The notes: a model not told the origin generated them from the letters alone. 64,000 nt of DNA from Selaginella moellendorffii (GCF_000143415.4 NW_003314264.1:3843229-3907228); one strand, 5' to 3'. Shown: positions 1-12,100, counted from the first letter of the stretch. A program made the numbers and translations.

Positions 1-64
1 TATCAACTATACCAAGCTTTGAAGTGTCAGAAAAAGGAAAACAAGACACGGAGAAGAAACTTAC

Positions 65-700
65 AGCCAACTCTCTCGGCCTCCAAGAGTCGAAGATCGA
101 GCTGGACCTCATGGAACTGTGCCGCAAGCGGACGCTCGCCGAGAGTTAACACCGTGGAAACATAAGCTTTGATGTTTGCGGCATCATCGCTGAAAGTTGT
201 GTCGACAGTGAGGTGAATGGGATTGGAGGTCTCTCTGGCGTAGAAATCCTGGATCAAGGCATCGCTTCCAGTTACCCCAGGGCTTGTTGAGTACCTTGAG
301 AGAATCCATTTCTTACTTAAATCACAGAGAGAGTTTGAGCAACTTACCATCCGATGATAACTTCTTTGGGATTCACTCGCTGATGAAGCTCAAACATCGA
401 CCTATGATAATCGATGTCCACAGCCACCTGCATTGGAAACCCGATTTACACGAAATCCCACTTCCAGGATCAAATACCGACCTGATCAGACGACTCGTTG
501 TGCGGAACGGCATAAGAATTGCGAATATCGATCGTTCCATCGCTGGAAATCGACCCCAGCAGCGTCCCAATCACCCGATCTTGCTGATCGTTGCGGCGAA
601 TGTAGGAATCGCAGATGTTGAAGAGGACCGTCGGATGGAGCTTGGCAACGACCGCCGTCGGCCCGGAGGGCATGTGAAGCACCGTGCTCCCGATCGCCAT
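65..700 (-). CDS. eIF3f: eIF3 subunit F (partial, 3' end outside window)
   Basis: Subunit of translation initiation factor 3, a non-catalytic MPN-domain protein acting on the 40S subunit in the cytoplasm. The first exon (700-482) opens MAIGSTVLHMPSG and contains the typical MPN start RVIGTLLGS and the conserved stretch SYAVPHNESSDQ. Exon 2 (427-348) gives VDIDYHRSMFELHQRVNP, and exon 3 (294-65) gives FYARETSNPIHLTVDT. Splice sites are GT-AG and phases match. The gene continues past position 1. The ATG at 700 is the first in frame; codons upstream of it in the same frame lack an ATG. The family is recognised by memory of the plant eIF3f pattern. Confidence 0.93.
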
Positions 701-1231
701 CGCCCCGCCCTGCCGCAAGAAACCAAGAACCCTAGAAATCCCCTAGAACAAGGTCGGTCGGGCGTTCGATACCGCTTGGCAACAGCCCTACTTTTCCCGC
801 CATACGGACTTACTTTATTTTAAGTTTTTTCCACGTCGGCGTTCGCCTATACTCAAGATCAAAACTATTTGTTTCGCGCACTCCCCTGGTGATTCTTCCA
901 ATGCTACCTATGTGTGGCCCCAAGACTGGCGCTTGGCGCTTTGTGTTCTAGCGTTTCTAGGGCGGCAGGGCAAGGCGCAGCGCAGCTACGGCGCAAGCCA
1001 AATGCGCTGGGAATCGGCGGCTTGCGCTTGGATGTGATCGCTTGGCGTTGGATCGGCTGCCGATCGGCTCGCGCTTGAGGTATTTTGTACTTCCTTTCCA
1101 TATTCCGGAACCCCAGCGCTTTAGCTCTGAAATTATACTTCCTCCATCGTAGTTTTGATCCGAGAAGCATGGTGTAGGATCGATCCCGGCATATGAGAGT
1201 CGGATTGGGTCACACAGGAATCGATAAAGCG
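701..1231. other. intergenic region between eIF3f and JASON-like gene
   Basis: This is the divergent 5' space between the two genes. The part at about 920-1080 is rich in repeated GCGCTTGGCG/GCTTGCGC-like words, which looks like low-complexity sequence rather than coding sequence. No RNA gene was recognised. Confidence 0.5.
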
Positions 1232-2312
1232 ATGAGGTGGCTCTTTGGTTGCTTCAGCAGTCGCAAAGAGAGACCAAATCGACAAAAGAAGGTGGATTGG
1301 TGGATTGGTACTGATTTTCTTTGTATTGTTTCACGACGGATCTTGCAGCCTGTGAAGCTTTTTGCGACTGCGTGTCAAGCTCTCCTACAGAAAGGTACGA
1401 GACTATATGTTTTGTTTTTGCGATTTAAATGGTTTGTTCCATCGACAGCTTCAAGCCGGCCTGACAAGGCACAAGTACTTCCGGACTCTGGATTGGAAAA
1501 TGACGAGAAAGGAATATCCCGACGGCGTGATCCAGAGGTAAGTTGATTCATCTCTTTTCTCAACTCCAGTTTATCTCAAAGGCTTCAGTTTTTTCACTTC
1601 ATCTATTTTTCACTTGCAACAGCTGATCAAGGCACGCGATAAATTGCGAGCTCACGATGATCCTGAGTAAGTGCGACTGCTATGTTGACAACTTCAGGTA
1701 ACTCATCTGACGCTGGTTAAATGGATTTGGCATGATGGAACTTCAAGAGCCGGCTTACCACGTGAAGATCATAACAAGGAAGCGTTTCATAGCGCAGCTC
1801 ACGAGGGCGACGGAGACCTTTCAGTACCGGCAGAGTCGAGCATTCATGGCAAGGACACCCGTGACGATTATCTCAGCATCGACTCGGTTTTCCCGGCCTC
1901 TTTATTCTCGGACGAGAGGTTTGGCTCCTCGGAGGGCGATTTTTCTATTTGCAAACCCGCTCCTCGCAGCTTCAAGAAGACCGAGGTCTCAGAGGACTCC
2001 ACCTCCCTCTCGAGCGAAACCAGGAGCACGCAAACGCAGATGAGCTTTGATGAGAAGCCGATCATGGGTCTGGTTGCGGCCGACTGGCTCGAGCCGGACA
2101 CTTCGGAAGTAAAGTCTTACAAGGCGTGGGATGGGAAAGGGATCCCAAACTCCCCGTCCAAATACAAGGAGGTGAGTGAGGACTTTCTCAGCAAAATCTA
2201 ACGCGATGTGTGATGTGTATCTTTGCAGGATCAAACGATAAACTTCCAAACGATTTCGTTTGAGGCACGGCTTGAGCGTGCACTGGCTGCTCAGAGCGTG
2301 ATGGAACACTGA
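1232..2312 (+). CDS. JASON-like protein
   Basis: This resembles the plant JASON family; the Arabidopsis founder is needed for spindle positioning in male meiosis II. The N-terminus MRWLFGCFSSRKERP matches the family's short basic start. The C-terminal signature is clear: KPIMGLVAADW, then WDGKGIPNSPSKYKEDQ and a final FEARLERALAAQ before the stop. The final exon is about 2229-2312; the preceding exon ends at a GTGAGT donor near 2172. Middle exons (around 1450-1540, 1621-1667 and 1697-2171) are acidic and serine-rich and were assigned from splice-site logic, so their exact borders are less certain. An alternative ATG lies at 1193, but the match begins at 1232. Confidence 0.8.
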
Positions 2313-2539
2313 GTAAGCCTGGAATACATAATGTAAACTTATAATGTTCCAGCTCTTGTTTTCTAATGGTGTTTATAACTAAAGATGAAAAAGGGGAAAA
2401 AAAACTTTTAAAAAAACAGAAAGCAGGGTTAGGCCGTTTTTAAAAATGGAAACGATACCTAAGAATATGCTCTGCTAAGCCCTAAAATTACTCACTTTAA
2501 ATACTTTAATGTGTATGCCACGTGGCATTTTTATATATT

Positions 2540-2580
2540 AGTTTTGAGGTTTAGGGTTAGGTCTGTTGTTAGGGTTTAGG
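2540..2580 (+). promoter_or_regulatory. telo-box-like motifs upstream of RPL12
   Basis: Two copies of TTAGGGTT(T/A), the reverse of the plant telo-box AAACCCTAA, occur just before the ribosomal protein start, with a TATATA stretch nearby at about 2533. Telo-boxes are common in plant ribosomal-protein promoters. Function here is inferred. Confidence 0.55.
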
Positions 2581-2610
2581 AGCTTCAGCGCAGCCGCCGC
2601 CGCCGCCGCC

Positions 2611-3111
2611 ATGGCTCCCAAGCTCGATCCATCGCAGGTAGTGGAGGTGTTCGTCCGCGTCACGGGAGGCGAGGTAGGCGCTGCGTCGTCGCTGGCCCCA
2701 AAGATCGGCCCCCTGGGTCTCTCACCCAAGAAAGTGGGAGAGGACATCGCCAAGGAGACGGTCAAGGACTGGAAGGGGCTGCGCATTACCGTGAAGCTCA
2801 TCGTCCAGAACAGGCAGGCCAAGGTGGAGGTTGTGCCCAGCGCCGCCGCGCTCGTGATCAAGGCGCTGAAAGAGCCGGAGAGAGATCGCAAGAAGGTGAA
2901 GAACATCAAGCACAGCGGCAATATCTCCCTCGAGGACGTGATCGACATCGCCAAGATCATGAAGCACAGGTCCATGGCCAAGGAGTTCAAGGGGACCGTG
3001 AAGGAGATCCTTGGGACGTGCGTCGCGGTGGGGTGTACCGTGGATGGGAAGAGCCCCAAGGATCTGCAAACGGAGATCGACGATGGCGAGGTGGACATCG
3101 CCGAGGTTTGA
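2611..3111 (+). CDS. RPL12: 60S ribosomal protein L12 (uL11), intronless
   Basis: This is a 166-residue protein of the large ribosomal subunit stalk base, which binds 25S rRNA and supports factor binding. It starts [20 protein letters not shown] and shows the family markers [51 protein letters not shown] and [12 protein letters not shown]. The length matches eukaryotic L12. The open frame extends upstream, but the ATG at 2611 follows a GCCGCC run and gives the family's usual N-terminus. The coding region has no intron, unlike most neighbours. Confidence 0.97.
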   Translation: MAPKLDPSQVVEVFVRVTGGEVGAASSLAPKIGPLGLSPKKVGEDIAKETVKDWKGLRITVKLIVQNRQAKVEVVPSAAALVIKALKEPERDRKKVKNIKHSGNISLEDVIDIAKIMKHRSMAKEFKGTVKEILGTCVAVGCTVDGKSPKDLQTEIDDGEVDIAEV

Positions 3112-3623
3112 GAGGGAAGGATTATATGCTACTTGTGTGGATGTTCTTTTTTGGTATGTTTGAATCAATGGAGACGAACTTTAACTTTTGTTTCGATCAA
3201 GGATAGAAAGTAAACATTGGGGTCATTGAATTGGAAGGATTGATTGGTAAAACCTTGTGACAGATTGATCCTTTTATTCATGCTTGAATAGCGCGTAGGA
3301 AAACCATTGGACGAGTAGAGTTTCGAAGATGCTTTCAGCAGCTTTGCTTTTGTCCTTGTCATTGATGTTGCGAGACTTTCCATCGACCATTTTTTCGTCG
3401 CAAACCTTCTCGCTCGTTCGAATCGCTCGTTTTCGCAGCGAATCCATTACAATACCTATACCAAACCCTCCGAAAGACCTACCTTATATAGGAAAGTGGA
3501 AAAGGTATTATTCGTCGAATATCCTAAAATGGTCAGTGACTATTTGTAGAATATTCTTAAAGTTTAGTGATTATTCGTGGAATCCTTGAAGTTTCCGGTA
3601 AACCCTAATCCACGAACAAGGTC

Positions 3624-5168
3624 ATGGTCGCTACTCCTCCTTCCTCCTGGATCCTCCTCCCTCTCATCGCCATCGCCGCCACATTGTACGCGCTGCTCTT
3701 CTCGACCATCGCACCGCCGGCGCGTGGGATCCAGGAGCTCGCCGTGGACGCCAATGCGCCTTCTTCTTGCGATTACTCGGCGGGGACGTGGGTGTTGGAT
3801 CCCTCGCGGCAGCCTTCCTACTCGGAAGACTGCCCCTTCCACAGGAATGCGTGGAATTGCCAGAGGAGCCGGCGGCCGGGAATGGAGAGGATCTCGGCGT
3901 GGCGGTGGATTCCCAGGCAATGCGAGCTCCCGGCTGTGGATCCCGCGGGATTCCTGGCCGCGATGAGAGGCCGGCGATTAGGGTTCGTGGGGGACTCGCT
4001 CAACGAGAATTTCCTCGTTTCTTTGCTCTGCGTGTTGCGCCGCGGCGATCCCGTGGCGCGCAAGTGGAAGCGCAAGGGCGCGTGGAGGGGAGCGTTCTTT
4101 CCTTCTTTCAACGTCACCATTGGCTATCATAGAGCTGTCCTTCTAGCTCAATACCGCGAGTAAGCTCTCTCTCTCTCTCTCTCATAAGCTTAGGCACTTA
4201 TGGAGAGCTCTCGTATAGAGTAGACTCATCTCTCTCATAGATCATAGAGCATAGAAGATCATAGAGAGCTCATCTCTCATAGATCATAGAGAGAGCTCAC
4301 TTATAGAGTAAGCTCTCCCTCTTATAGGCAAGTCGCTTTGGTTTTTTTCCATTGTTGCCGTTTGTCATGCTTTTGTTTGTTCCTTTTCTTTCTTTTCTTG
4401 TAGGAAGGCTACAGCCAAGTGATCTTCCAGGGCCACTCAAGAACACCAAGCTAAAGAAGGCGTTTCGGGTGGACGTTGACGTGCCTGCTCCAGACTGGGC
4501 CAGTGTTCTCAGCTTCTACGACGTGTTTATCTTCAACACGGGGCACTGGTGAGAATCTCTTGCAGCAGAAAAAATTCTGATTTGATTGCCCAGGTGGAGC
4601 CGAGACAAGTTTCCAGATGACGAGCCTCTAGTTTTCTACAGGAGAGGCAAACCGGTCCTGCCACCCTTGGGAATGAGAGAGGGCCTTTCGGCAGTGCTGC
4701 GTCATATGGTTCCACGCATCGAAGCCGCGCTGCCATCCACCGCTCTGGCGCTCTGGAGGCTCCAGTCCCCGCGGCATTTCGAAGGTGGCGAGTGGAATCA
4801 GAACGGGAGCTGTATGTCCGAGACGCTGTTGTCCGATCAAGAGGTGCATGCTTCCTTCCATTTCCTTCCATTCTAACAAGAGTTTGCAGCGGGAGAAATG
4901 GTTTAGCAGTGGAACAAACAGCGAAGCGCGCGAGATCAACACGCTCATCCAAGAAGTTCTCCAAACGAGCCAAAAGTTTCGGGTGCTAAACATCACACCT
5001 CTGAGCGAATACCGACGAGACGCTCATCCCGCGATCTGGCTGGGACGAAAAGACGCGCACTTGACGTGGGGGCAGGACTGCTTGCACTGGTGCCTCCCGG
5101 GGCTCCCAGACACCTGGGTCGATATCCTTTGCGAAATCATCCTTGGATTCTTCCATTCCAGAGCTTAA
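3624..5168 (+). CDS. Trichome birefringence-like (DUF231/PMR5) polysaccharide O-acetyltransferase
   Basis: Predicted Golgi type II membrane protein of the TBL family, which O-acetylates cell-wall polysaccharides such as xylan. Exons are 3624-4159, 4408-4548, 4594-4843 and 4890-5168, giving 401 residues with consistent phases. An N-terminal hydrophobic anchor (residues 8-30) is followed by the TBL domain start CDYSAGTWVLD and the WNCQRSRRPGMERISAWRW block. The esterase motif is FVGDSLNENF, and FNTGHWW lies in the middle. The DxxH motif is present as DCLHWCLPGLPDTW near the C-terminus. The acceptor substrate cannot be read from sequence. An alternative last exon (acceptor near 5255) would slightly change the C-terminus. 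Confidence 0.92.
4161..4320. repeat. CT/AGAG-rich degenerate repeat inside TBL intron 1
   Basis: The first TBL intron contains repeated words such as CTCTCTCTC and ATCATAGAG(C/A)TC in a degenerate tandem arrangement, making it longer (about 250 nt) than the other introns in the gene. Confidence 0.7.
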
Positions 5169-5323
5169 GAAAAAAAAATTTAAAAAATACTTTGTAGCAT
5201 TTTCTCTTGCGAGAAAATCTCTTTGCCTTGTCTCTAAACGTTCCTCTTCCTCCAGGAACTTCGGGAAAAGAACTGGCTATGAACAGAAAGAATATGGCGT
5301 CAATGTATGTACATGGAAGACTT

Positions 5324-7383
5324 CTACCTCCTGGTTCTGGAGCTTGACGCGAAGAGCTTCAACTTTTGGGACATGGGAGTGGCACTCCGCTGCCTCTGCT
5401 TTCGTTTCCTCCGGGTCTCCCCCCACCTGACCAGCCACGGCAGCGCCGCTCCACCGCCGCCAGGACTCGCCGCCGCCGCCGCCGCCGCGGGTGGCACGCT
5501 CGAGGATCGTCGGGACGCCTTGCTGGGACTAGAGTAGTGATCCAGCGTCGACACTGGGCTCGTCATCCTCGAGTTGGAGGAGCCTTCCAAGCGTGAGATG
5601 TTGCAAAACTTTCCACTCCGCCGGCTAGCGTTGGTCGACGGATCCACCCGCGAGCCACCACCAGCGCTGGTGGCGCCGTCGCTGGACCGCAGCAACCCGC
5701 TCATGATCTGCCAGTCCTCCGTGATCTCCTGCCTCGACAGCGACGTGATGCTCGGCAGCGTGTCGTTTCGAAAGTCCCGCTGCTTCTTGCTCGATCTCGT
5801 TGGCCTTCCCGTGCTGGTGGTGGAAGGTTTGGTGTTGTGTCCGCTTCTGGCCACCGGTTCCTGTTCCACTCGGCTCACTGGTACGTGCTCCGACTCGTCG
5901 ATGGCTTTAAGTTGGAGTGTGGCGCATTCGAAGTGATCGATCTCTGGAGAGCTTCCTCCGCCGTCTTCTTCTACGTCCATTCCAACGCCGGCTTCAGCTG
6001 GTATGGCGTCCGCAAACCACGCAACGGAGTCCTTCAGCGAGGGACTGGATTCCTTCCGGTTGCAGGGTGTCTTGTCCAGCGTGAGGCTGAGTAGAATTGA
6101 AGCTGCAAGGCTTGCAACTTCATCTTCACTGATTTTCTCTTCGGCAGCTTTATCCTTCTCTGGCGGCCGAGCCTGACTGCCTGTGAGATTCCCGTTTCCA
6201 GCCGAGGATGCGTTTGCCCAGTAGGAGTTTTGTTGTCCTTCAAAGACTGTGAACATGGTTTCTACTTTGCATGCCGCCTTCGTGCCTATCGTATCTCTGT
6301 AAGTATTTCCTCCAACTATGCCATTTGAATCCTTTTTCACACCAGGGATCGTCACGTAATAGTTCAAACCCATGGTGTTCTCGTACCCGTTCTTAAGCTG
6401 ACCATTTCTATCTGCTTGTTGCTGTGAGCTATCTGCGTACCGTTTTGTAGCCAACGAAAACAAGCTACCAGATGAACCATTTACGAGCCCATCCCACGTT
6501 ACTGGTAAATGAGAAGCAGCTAGCCCGTTAAAATATGCTGTTCCAGACACCTGCCATGGATGGGGAGTAGCATGCATGTTTTGTTGCATGCCGCCTGCTT
6601 GCTGGTGCCCATACCATAAACCTGTTCGACCATCCTGCTCTCGGCTTGAGACTACTGCTGGCGTTGGAAAACCTGTGCTAGCGAACCGTCCAGAAGAATT
6701 TTTTGAATCTTCCCAACCATGAAGTGGAGCCTGTGCAAACCCATTTGGCATTTGGAGCTGAAAAAATCCGGAGGCCGAAGCTTGGTTATTGTTTCCGATT
6801 CCCTGAAGCAATCGAAACTTATAAGCACATAAGTAGGCGTAGCAAAAGCTTAGATTTACCTCGAGAAGCCATTGTTGATGATTTTTCTGCAAGCACGTCG
6901 CCTGCCTTTCTTTTTGGCCGACGGAGAAACTTTGCACATGACTTTTCATGTCTGAATAGTCCAGCCTCGGTCGTTTCATCGAGCCGCAGTGCAAGAACAG
7001 CTCTAAATCGCAATTGACGTCTGTTGGACAAGGCTTTAGATCCAATTCCTGATCCACATTTTCGTCGGGAAGCTTTTCCAGGTCAAAGCCTTTCGGGAAT
7101 CCTGTTTTGGTCGGCTCCTCTTTCAGAGGGAAAAACTGGTGATGCTGAGGAGGATTCCCATTTGGGCCGCTAAGATTTGTGGCACCCAGTTCGTCCATCA
7201 TTGATTTCTGCACCTCGTACAGGTAATGAAGTGCTTGGACCTGAAAAGATTAAAAAAATTAGCGAAAACCAACGCGGAAAAAAAGAAAAAAAAAATTTTG
7301 ACCTGTTCTCTGTAGATTTTCTCCTGCCTTAACATTGTCTCTCGGACGAGCATGCACTCGACGGAACTTAGATGACCCTCCAT
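5324..7383 (-). CDS. DUF863-family protein
   Basis: Plant-specific DUF863-type protein of unknown function. Exons are 7383-7303, 7240-6860 and 6802-5324, giving 646 residues. The N-terminus has the family helix ECMLVRETMLRQEKIYREQ, continuing after splicing into LHYLYEVQKSMMDELG. The C-terminal half has AASILLSLT, DSVAWFADA, then KKQRDFRNDTLPSITSLSRQ and EITEDWQIMSGLLRSS, the most conserved DUF863 block. The middle is low-complexity, Gly/Ser/Asn-rich and probably disordered. The 57-nt intron at 6859-6803 is stop-free and a multiple of three. The 3' end converges on the TBL gene with about 155 bp between stops. Confidence 0.85.
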
Positions 7384-7599
7384 GTCCTATCTACTCGTGA
7401 ATCATCCTGGAACAAGGAAGAGAACGCATCCTTTAGTCACATTGCAATGCTTCTCGAGGGAGAAAGAGAGAGAGAGATAGAGAGATTTTCGAACGCATTC
7501 AATGCCAGAATTTAGAGAATGCGACAGCTAATGCTAAGCCAGGCACCAGAAAAACAAAGAATCGTCTTCCACACCCCACATCCAGACACGCAAGAACAC

Positions 7600-7637
7600 A
7601 AAACTCTCACACACGCACGCACACACACACACACACC
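7600..7637. repeat. (CA)n microsatellite
   Basis: A CACACACA tract is visible in the probable 5' leader region of the DUF863 gene. A second short CACACA tract lies at about 7930-7942. Confidence 0.85.
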
Positions 7638-8264
7638 TGATAATTCCTTCCCCACGGCTCCCAAATTCTCCTCCCCGGCCCTAGCAATATCTCCCTAGAC
7701 AGCTCAAGAACCTGGTCTTTCCACCGCGCCGCGCCGAAATATCCTTCGATCTGTGCCGACGCCGCGCGATAGAGCGCCTGGAGCGCGAGAATCGCAGAGG
7801 AGAGATCAGCCGCCGAGCGCTGGCCGCCGCGATTGAGCCGCGCCGCGAGCGTCGCGCGAGGAGGCGAGCTCCGCCATAGCCGCTAGGCTTTTGGCCTTCT
7901 TGCTTGAGAAGCAAAATACCTATACTTACACTCACACACACAAAAGAGTAGTAGTCTCGCCAGCATCCAACAGAATGAATGATTCTGACAAAGGGGCGCA
8001 TCACAAGGGGATTAAACTAAGGCACTTTACGTGCTTTTTTAACCATGGGGCGAAACTTTTCTTCCCTCGCATTTTTCTATTCTAGGGATTTTACCTGCTA
8101 CGCTAAGTACAAGGGAATATTACGCGGCGATGCCCCATGTATACTACACGTGCATGGAATCACTGACAGGTGATTGGCCGGCGTCACGAGTGACGGGTGG
8201 GGGTTTGGAACTGACGGCCTCGCGAGTTTTCCTCTGACGGGCCAGACGACCCTTGGAGAAAACC

Positions 8265-8390
8265 AACCTTCCCATGTTCGAATCTCACGAGGTTATTTTT
8301 CTTTGGTGGCTTTGACAAGGAATATAAGAGAAATATTCATGCTTCTCTCTTCTCTCATGAGCTTCGAAACTGGAAAAGAAGCTCGATAGA
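8265..8390 (+). repeat. short dispersed repeat, copy 1
   Basis: Shares CTTCCCATGTTCGAATC and GGAATATAAGAGAAATATTC, in the same order and spacing, with 8985-9095, followed in both by a CTTCTCTCATG box. GTTCGAATC resembles a tRNA B-box, so a tRNA-derived SINE remnant is possible; no convincing A-box was found. Confidence 0.6.
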
Positions 8391-8984
8391 GATTGTGTGA
8401 CTGACCAAACAAAAAACTCTATAGGCATAGCAGTAAACAAAACTTCATGATCTCGGCCATCTCGCGGCCACCTCGGACTCAGTTCATCATTGCGATAGCG
8501 ATAGCTCGTCCCTGGCCGCCTATTCTTTTTCCTCGTTTTCTCACCGTTTTAGCGAAAATGCTCTCGTCGTCGCGAAATGCCGCGTAGCGTGACGATGCCG
8601 TCTAAAGACTTAGTCATCTCGGTCACCACGTCCACCACAGAAGCGACCACTGGGTCACTGTAACCACTGGAAGCTATACTGTCAAGTCCACCTCGGCCAC
8701 CTTGTCGTTAAAATGCCATTGTCGGATCTGCCACGGGCGGGCACCTCCTCGTCCACGGACCAGACCATGACCGGCCCGAGGCTTGTAATTAATCCTATGA
8801 TTTTCCCTGGACCAAGTCCTCAAGTATTCTCTGATAATTCCCTTGAATGCCGGCTACTCATCCTTTCCACAATGCCACATTCCTCCTACTGGCACGAACT
8901 TGTCGATTAATAAAGTATTAGATAACTAATTAATTAATTATCCTGCAAAAGTGAAGTTTAGACTTAATTAAGCTAATATAGGAG

Positions 8985-9095
8985 GAAACCTTCCCATGTT
9001 CGAATCCTGCTGTTGTTTTTTCGTAAGGAATATAAGAGAAATATTCATACTTCTCTTCTCTCATGTAGAGATCGTCAAACGAAAAACTCTATAGA
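8985..9095 (+). repeat. short dispersed repeat, copy 2
   Basis: Second copy of the element at 8265-8390, ending in AAACGAAAAACTCTATAG, which matches AAACAAAAAACTCTATAG after copy 1. Confidence 0.6.
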
Positions 9096-9128
9096 AACTT
9101 ACGCACCAACGTCGTCGCCTTCTTCTCT

Positions 9129-12100
9129 TCAGTAGTCCTGGCCTCTAAAGCCGGATCCTCCTCTCCCCCGGAATCCACCGCGCCCGCCACCACGGAAGCC
9201 TCCTCCCCCTCCACGGCCGCCGCCAAAGTCATCTCGGTCTCCAAAGCCGCCGCGGCCACCTCGGCCTCCACGAAAGCCACCACCACTCCGGAAGTCATCT
9301 CGGTCTCCATATCCGCCTCGTCCGCCGCGTCCACCTCGGAAGTCATCACGGTCTCCAAAGCCACCACGTCCACCGCGGAAGCCGCCGCCGTCACGGTCAC
9401 CGTATCCACCTCTTCCACCTCGGAAGCCACCGTCGCGGTCGCCATAGCCACCTCGTCCGCCCCGGAAGTCATCCCGGTCACCGTAGCCCCCTCGTCCACC
9501 CCGGAAGTCATCTCGGTCGCCATATCCTCCACCACGGCCGCCGTAGCCTCCACCTCGGCTTCCAAACCGGCCCCCGCCACGACCACGGCCTCCAAACCGG
9601 CCGCCACCTCCACCGTCGTCATCACTCTCGTCGCTAAAGTCGTCGCCGTTGCCGTATCTGCCTCGGCCACCTCCTCCTCGTCCGCGGCCCCGACCACGAC
9701 CGAAACGAGGCTCGTCATCCTCGCTCAGGAAATCGTCGCTGTCCAAGTCGGAAGCGTCGTCGCTGGCGTCAAACTTCTTATGGCCAAACCGGCTGCCTCT
9801 TCCTAATGCTCCGCGAGCTCCTCCTCGGCCGCCACGGCCTCCTCTCGAAAAACGGTCGTCTTCGCTCACGTCGTCGCTGTCGTCGTCGAGGTCGTCGTCA
9901 AGTCGCGAACGGAGTCCACCACGGCCTCTTCCTCTGGCTCCTCGACCACGACCACCACGGGAGCTTCCAAAGTCGTCGTCGTCATCACTGAGATCGTCCA
10001 TGCTGTCGTCTTCGCTGTCAAACCGGCCACCACCTCTGCCTCTTGCTCCTCGACCACCTCGGGTGGTGAAGCTACCACCACGTCCTCCACGAGCACCCCT
10101 GCGAGGCATGTCATCGTCGTCACTGTCGTCCAAACTATCATCAAGGTCGTCTTCGCTGTCCTTGGCAAAACTCGCACGACCACCCCTTCCCCGTCCGCTA
10201 GTAAAACTCCGGCCTCGTCCCCCACCGTCGTCTTCTCTAAGTGAGGACGCCCTGGATGCAAATCCTGCTCCTCGCCCTCTACCTCTCATCTGGCCACCAC
10301 CACGTTTGGAGGACGTAAAGTCGTCATCGTCGTCGGAGTCGTCGTTCCATGCATCATTTTTGCTCTGCTTCTTGCCTAAATTTTTCCTGGACCCTACGTC
10401 GAAGTCCTTGTCGTCGGAGTCCTCATCTAAGTCACTCTCGGACTCGGACGCCATTCTCCGATTTTGAAGGGAAGTTGTTCGCTTAGGCGCAACTTTGAAG
10501 TCATCATCGGAGTCGCTGAGACCATCACTGTACTTGCCTTGCGCTTGTTTGGCCTTCCTCTCGAGGTGTGTGTGCTGCCGGGCAAAATCTTCTGGACTGC
10601 CCTCCCACTTCTCTTTGGTTCCTTTTATTGTGTGGAACACCTTGACTGTGTCAGGCCGCTCGGCTTTGCAGTCGTGGCATTCTTCATTTCTTGCAAAGTT
10701 CACGAACCGGCACCTGAGAACGAAGAAGACGACTCGTTTGAAGTTGTTATAAAAAGCATGAACTTACTCTGGACATTCCCAATCTCCGGGGCGCAGATCT
10801 TGTGGCGGACGTGGTGTATGACACTCTCGGCAATGCCTATTCCTACAAAAATTGATGTAATCACACCTGTAGAAAGAGAGAAAACAAAAAAAAAAAAACA
10901 AAAAAACATCAGAACCAGACGAGGAAATTATTCAATCTTACTCGACGCATTTCCAGTCTCCAGGTTTCATTTCATAGTTCTCGTTTTGTGGACGGCTAGT
11001 TTTCGGTTTTGCAATCACTTCCTGACGGTCACGAGGCAGTGTAGGATCCCGAGAGACGGCACCTAGACTGGTAAGCTGCCTCAAGATGTTCTTCACAGCA
11101 GTCTTGGTTTTTTCAGGGAAATCCGAACCCTCGGAAGTACACACCACAAACTGGAAAAGATACTGTAGAGCATCACTGGTTGAAGCCGTCGAGTCTGGAG
11201 GCAAGTATGCACGACTGCAGTCGTCTTTCTTAGAGCAAGACTTGCAAACCTGGATAAAAGAAAAGGAAAACGACCAGTAAATCTAGAAAAAGGAGCCAGC
11301 TTTTGATTACTTACTTCTGCTTCCTCGACGTTACAAAATCCTCGCAACCTCTTTCCAGAGTTGACAGCCTTACGAAGTGTAGTCGGACAAGGATGACTGG
11401 CCAAAACTTTCAAGTCGCCCATTGGAAGCATCCTGCAAAGATTAAGAACAGAAGTCTGAGCTAAAAAGGATATTGGAAAGTAAAGGAAGGAAAAAAAAAC
11501 TTACTTGAGGATGTCGTCCCTCTCGGTGCTGAAACGCTTGAAAGCCTCTGCGATGTTTGAGAAGCTTTCATAAGCCGCCTCACCCTTCACAAGCTCCTCG
11601 GCATTAAGCTTGAAGTAATTCTTCTGCTTGAGCAGCGCAACGAACTTCCTCCAGGCGTCCATCACCTCCCCACCAATGGACGAGTCCAGCGTTTGCCTGT
11701 GACCAACAACTCTCTGCTTTGATGCCAACACGTCTTCGATCTCACTGTCGCTCAAGTCGGACACCTCCTTCCCATTCTCGGCTCTGACATCAAAGTCCGA
11801 GTCCGACCCGGACTCCAGCTTCTTAAACTCCTTCTCGAGATCCGAGTCGGACGCCACATCCTCCTCCACCTCCGACTCGGTAGAAGCCCCAAGAGCGTCC
11901 TCAATCTCAGAGTCATCGAGCTCCGAGAAATCGCTTTCATCGTCCGACTCCATAGCAGCAGCAGCGGCCTTTGCAGAGAGCTTGCTGCGCTGGCCAGCCG
12001 ACGCCCCCCGGCCTGTGGAGCTATTGATCTTGTCCATCTCTCTCGCCATCTTCATATTCTCCAGCTTGAGCGACTTGGTCTTCTCCTCCTCACCTTTGAG

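Larger units (their letters stand above)
7384..9128. other. 1.7-kb region without a supported gene
   Basis: Upstream of the DUF863 gene and downstream of the OZ gene. It holds a GA run (about 7463-7485), a CA microsatellite (about 7608-7637) and a duplicated short element (8265-8365 and 8985-9065, listed separately). No frame matches a family I recognise. Confidence 0.6.

Noticed and set aside
284-823. Plus-strand frame of 179 codons over the eIF3f locus
   Set aside because: The minus strand encodes a clear eIF3f with matching splice sites; this frame is its antisense shadow.
904-1170. Minus-strand frame of 88 codons
   Set aside because: Low-complexity region, no domain, no supporting splice pattern.
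2538-3168. Minus-strand frames of 148-186 codons over RPL12
   Set aside because: Antisense shadows of a highly GC-biased ribosomal protein gene.
9649-10467. Plus-strand frame of 272 codons, Pro/Arg/Ser-rich
   Set aside because: Antisense shadow of the Asp/Ser/RGG tail of the OZ-type gene; no family resemblance.
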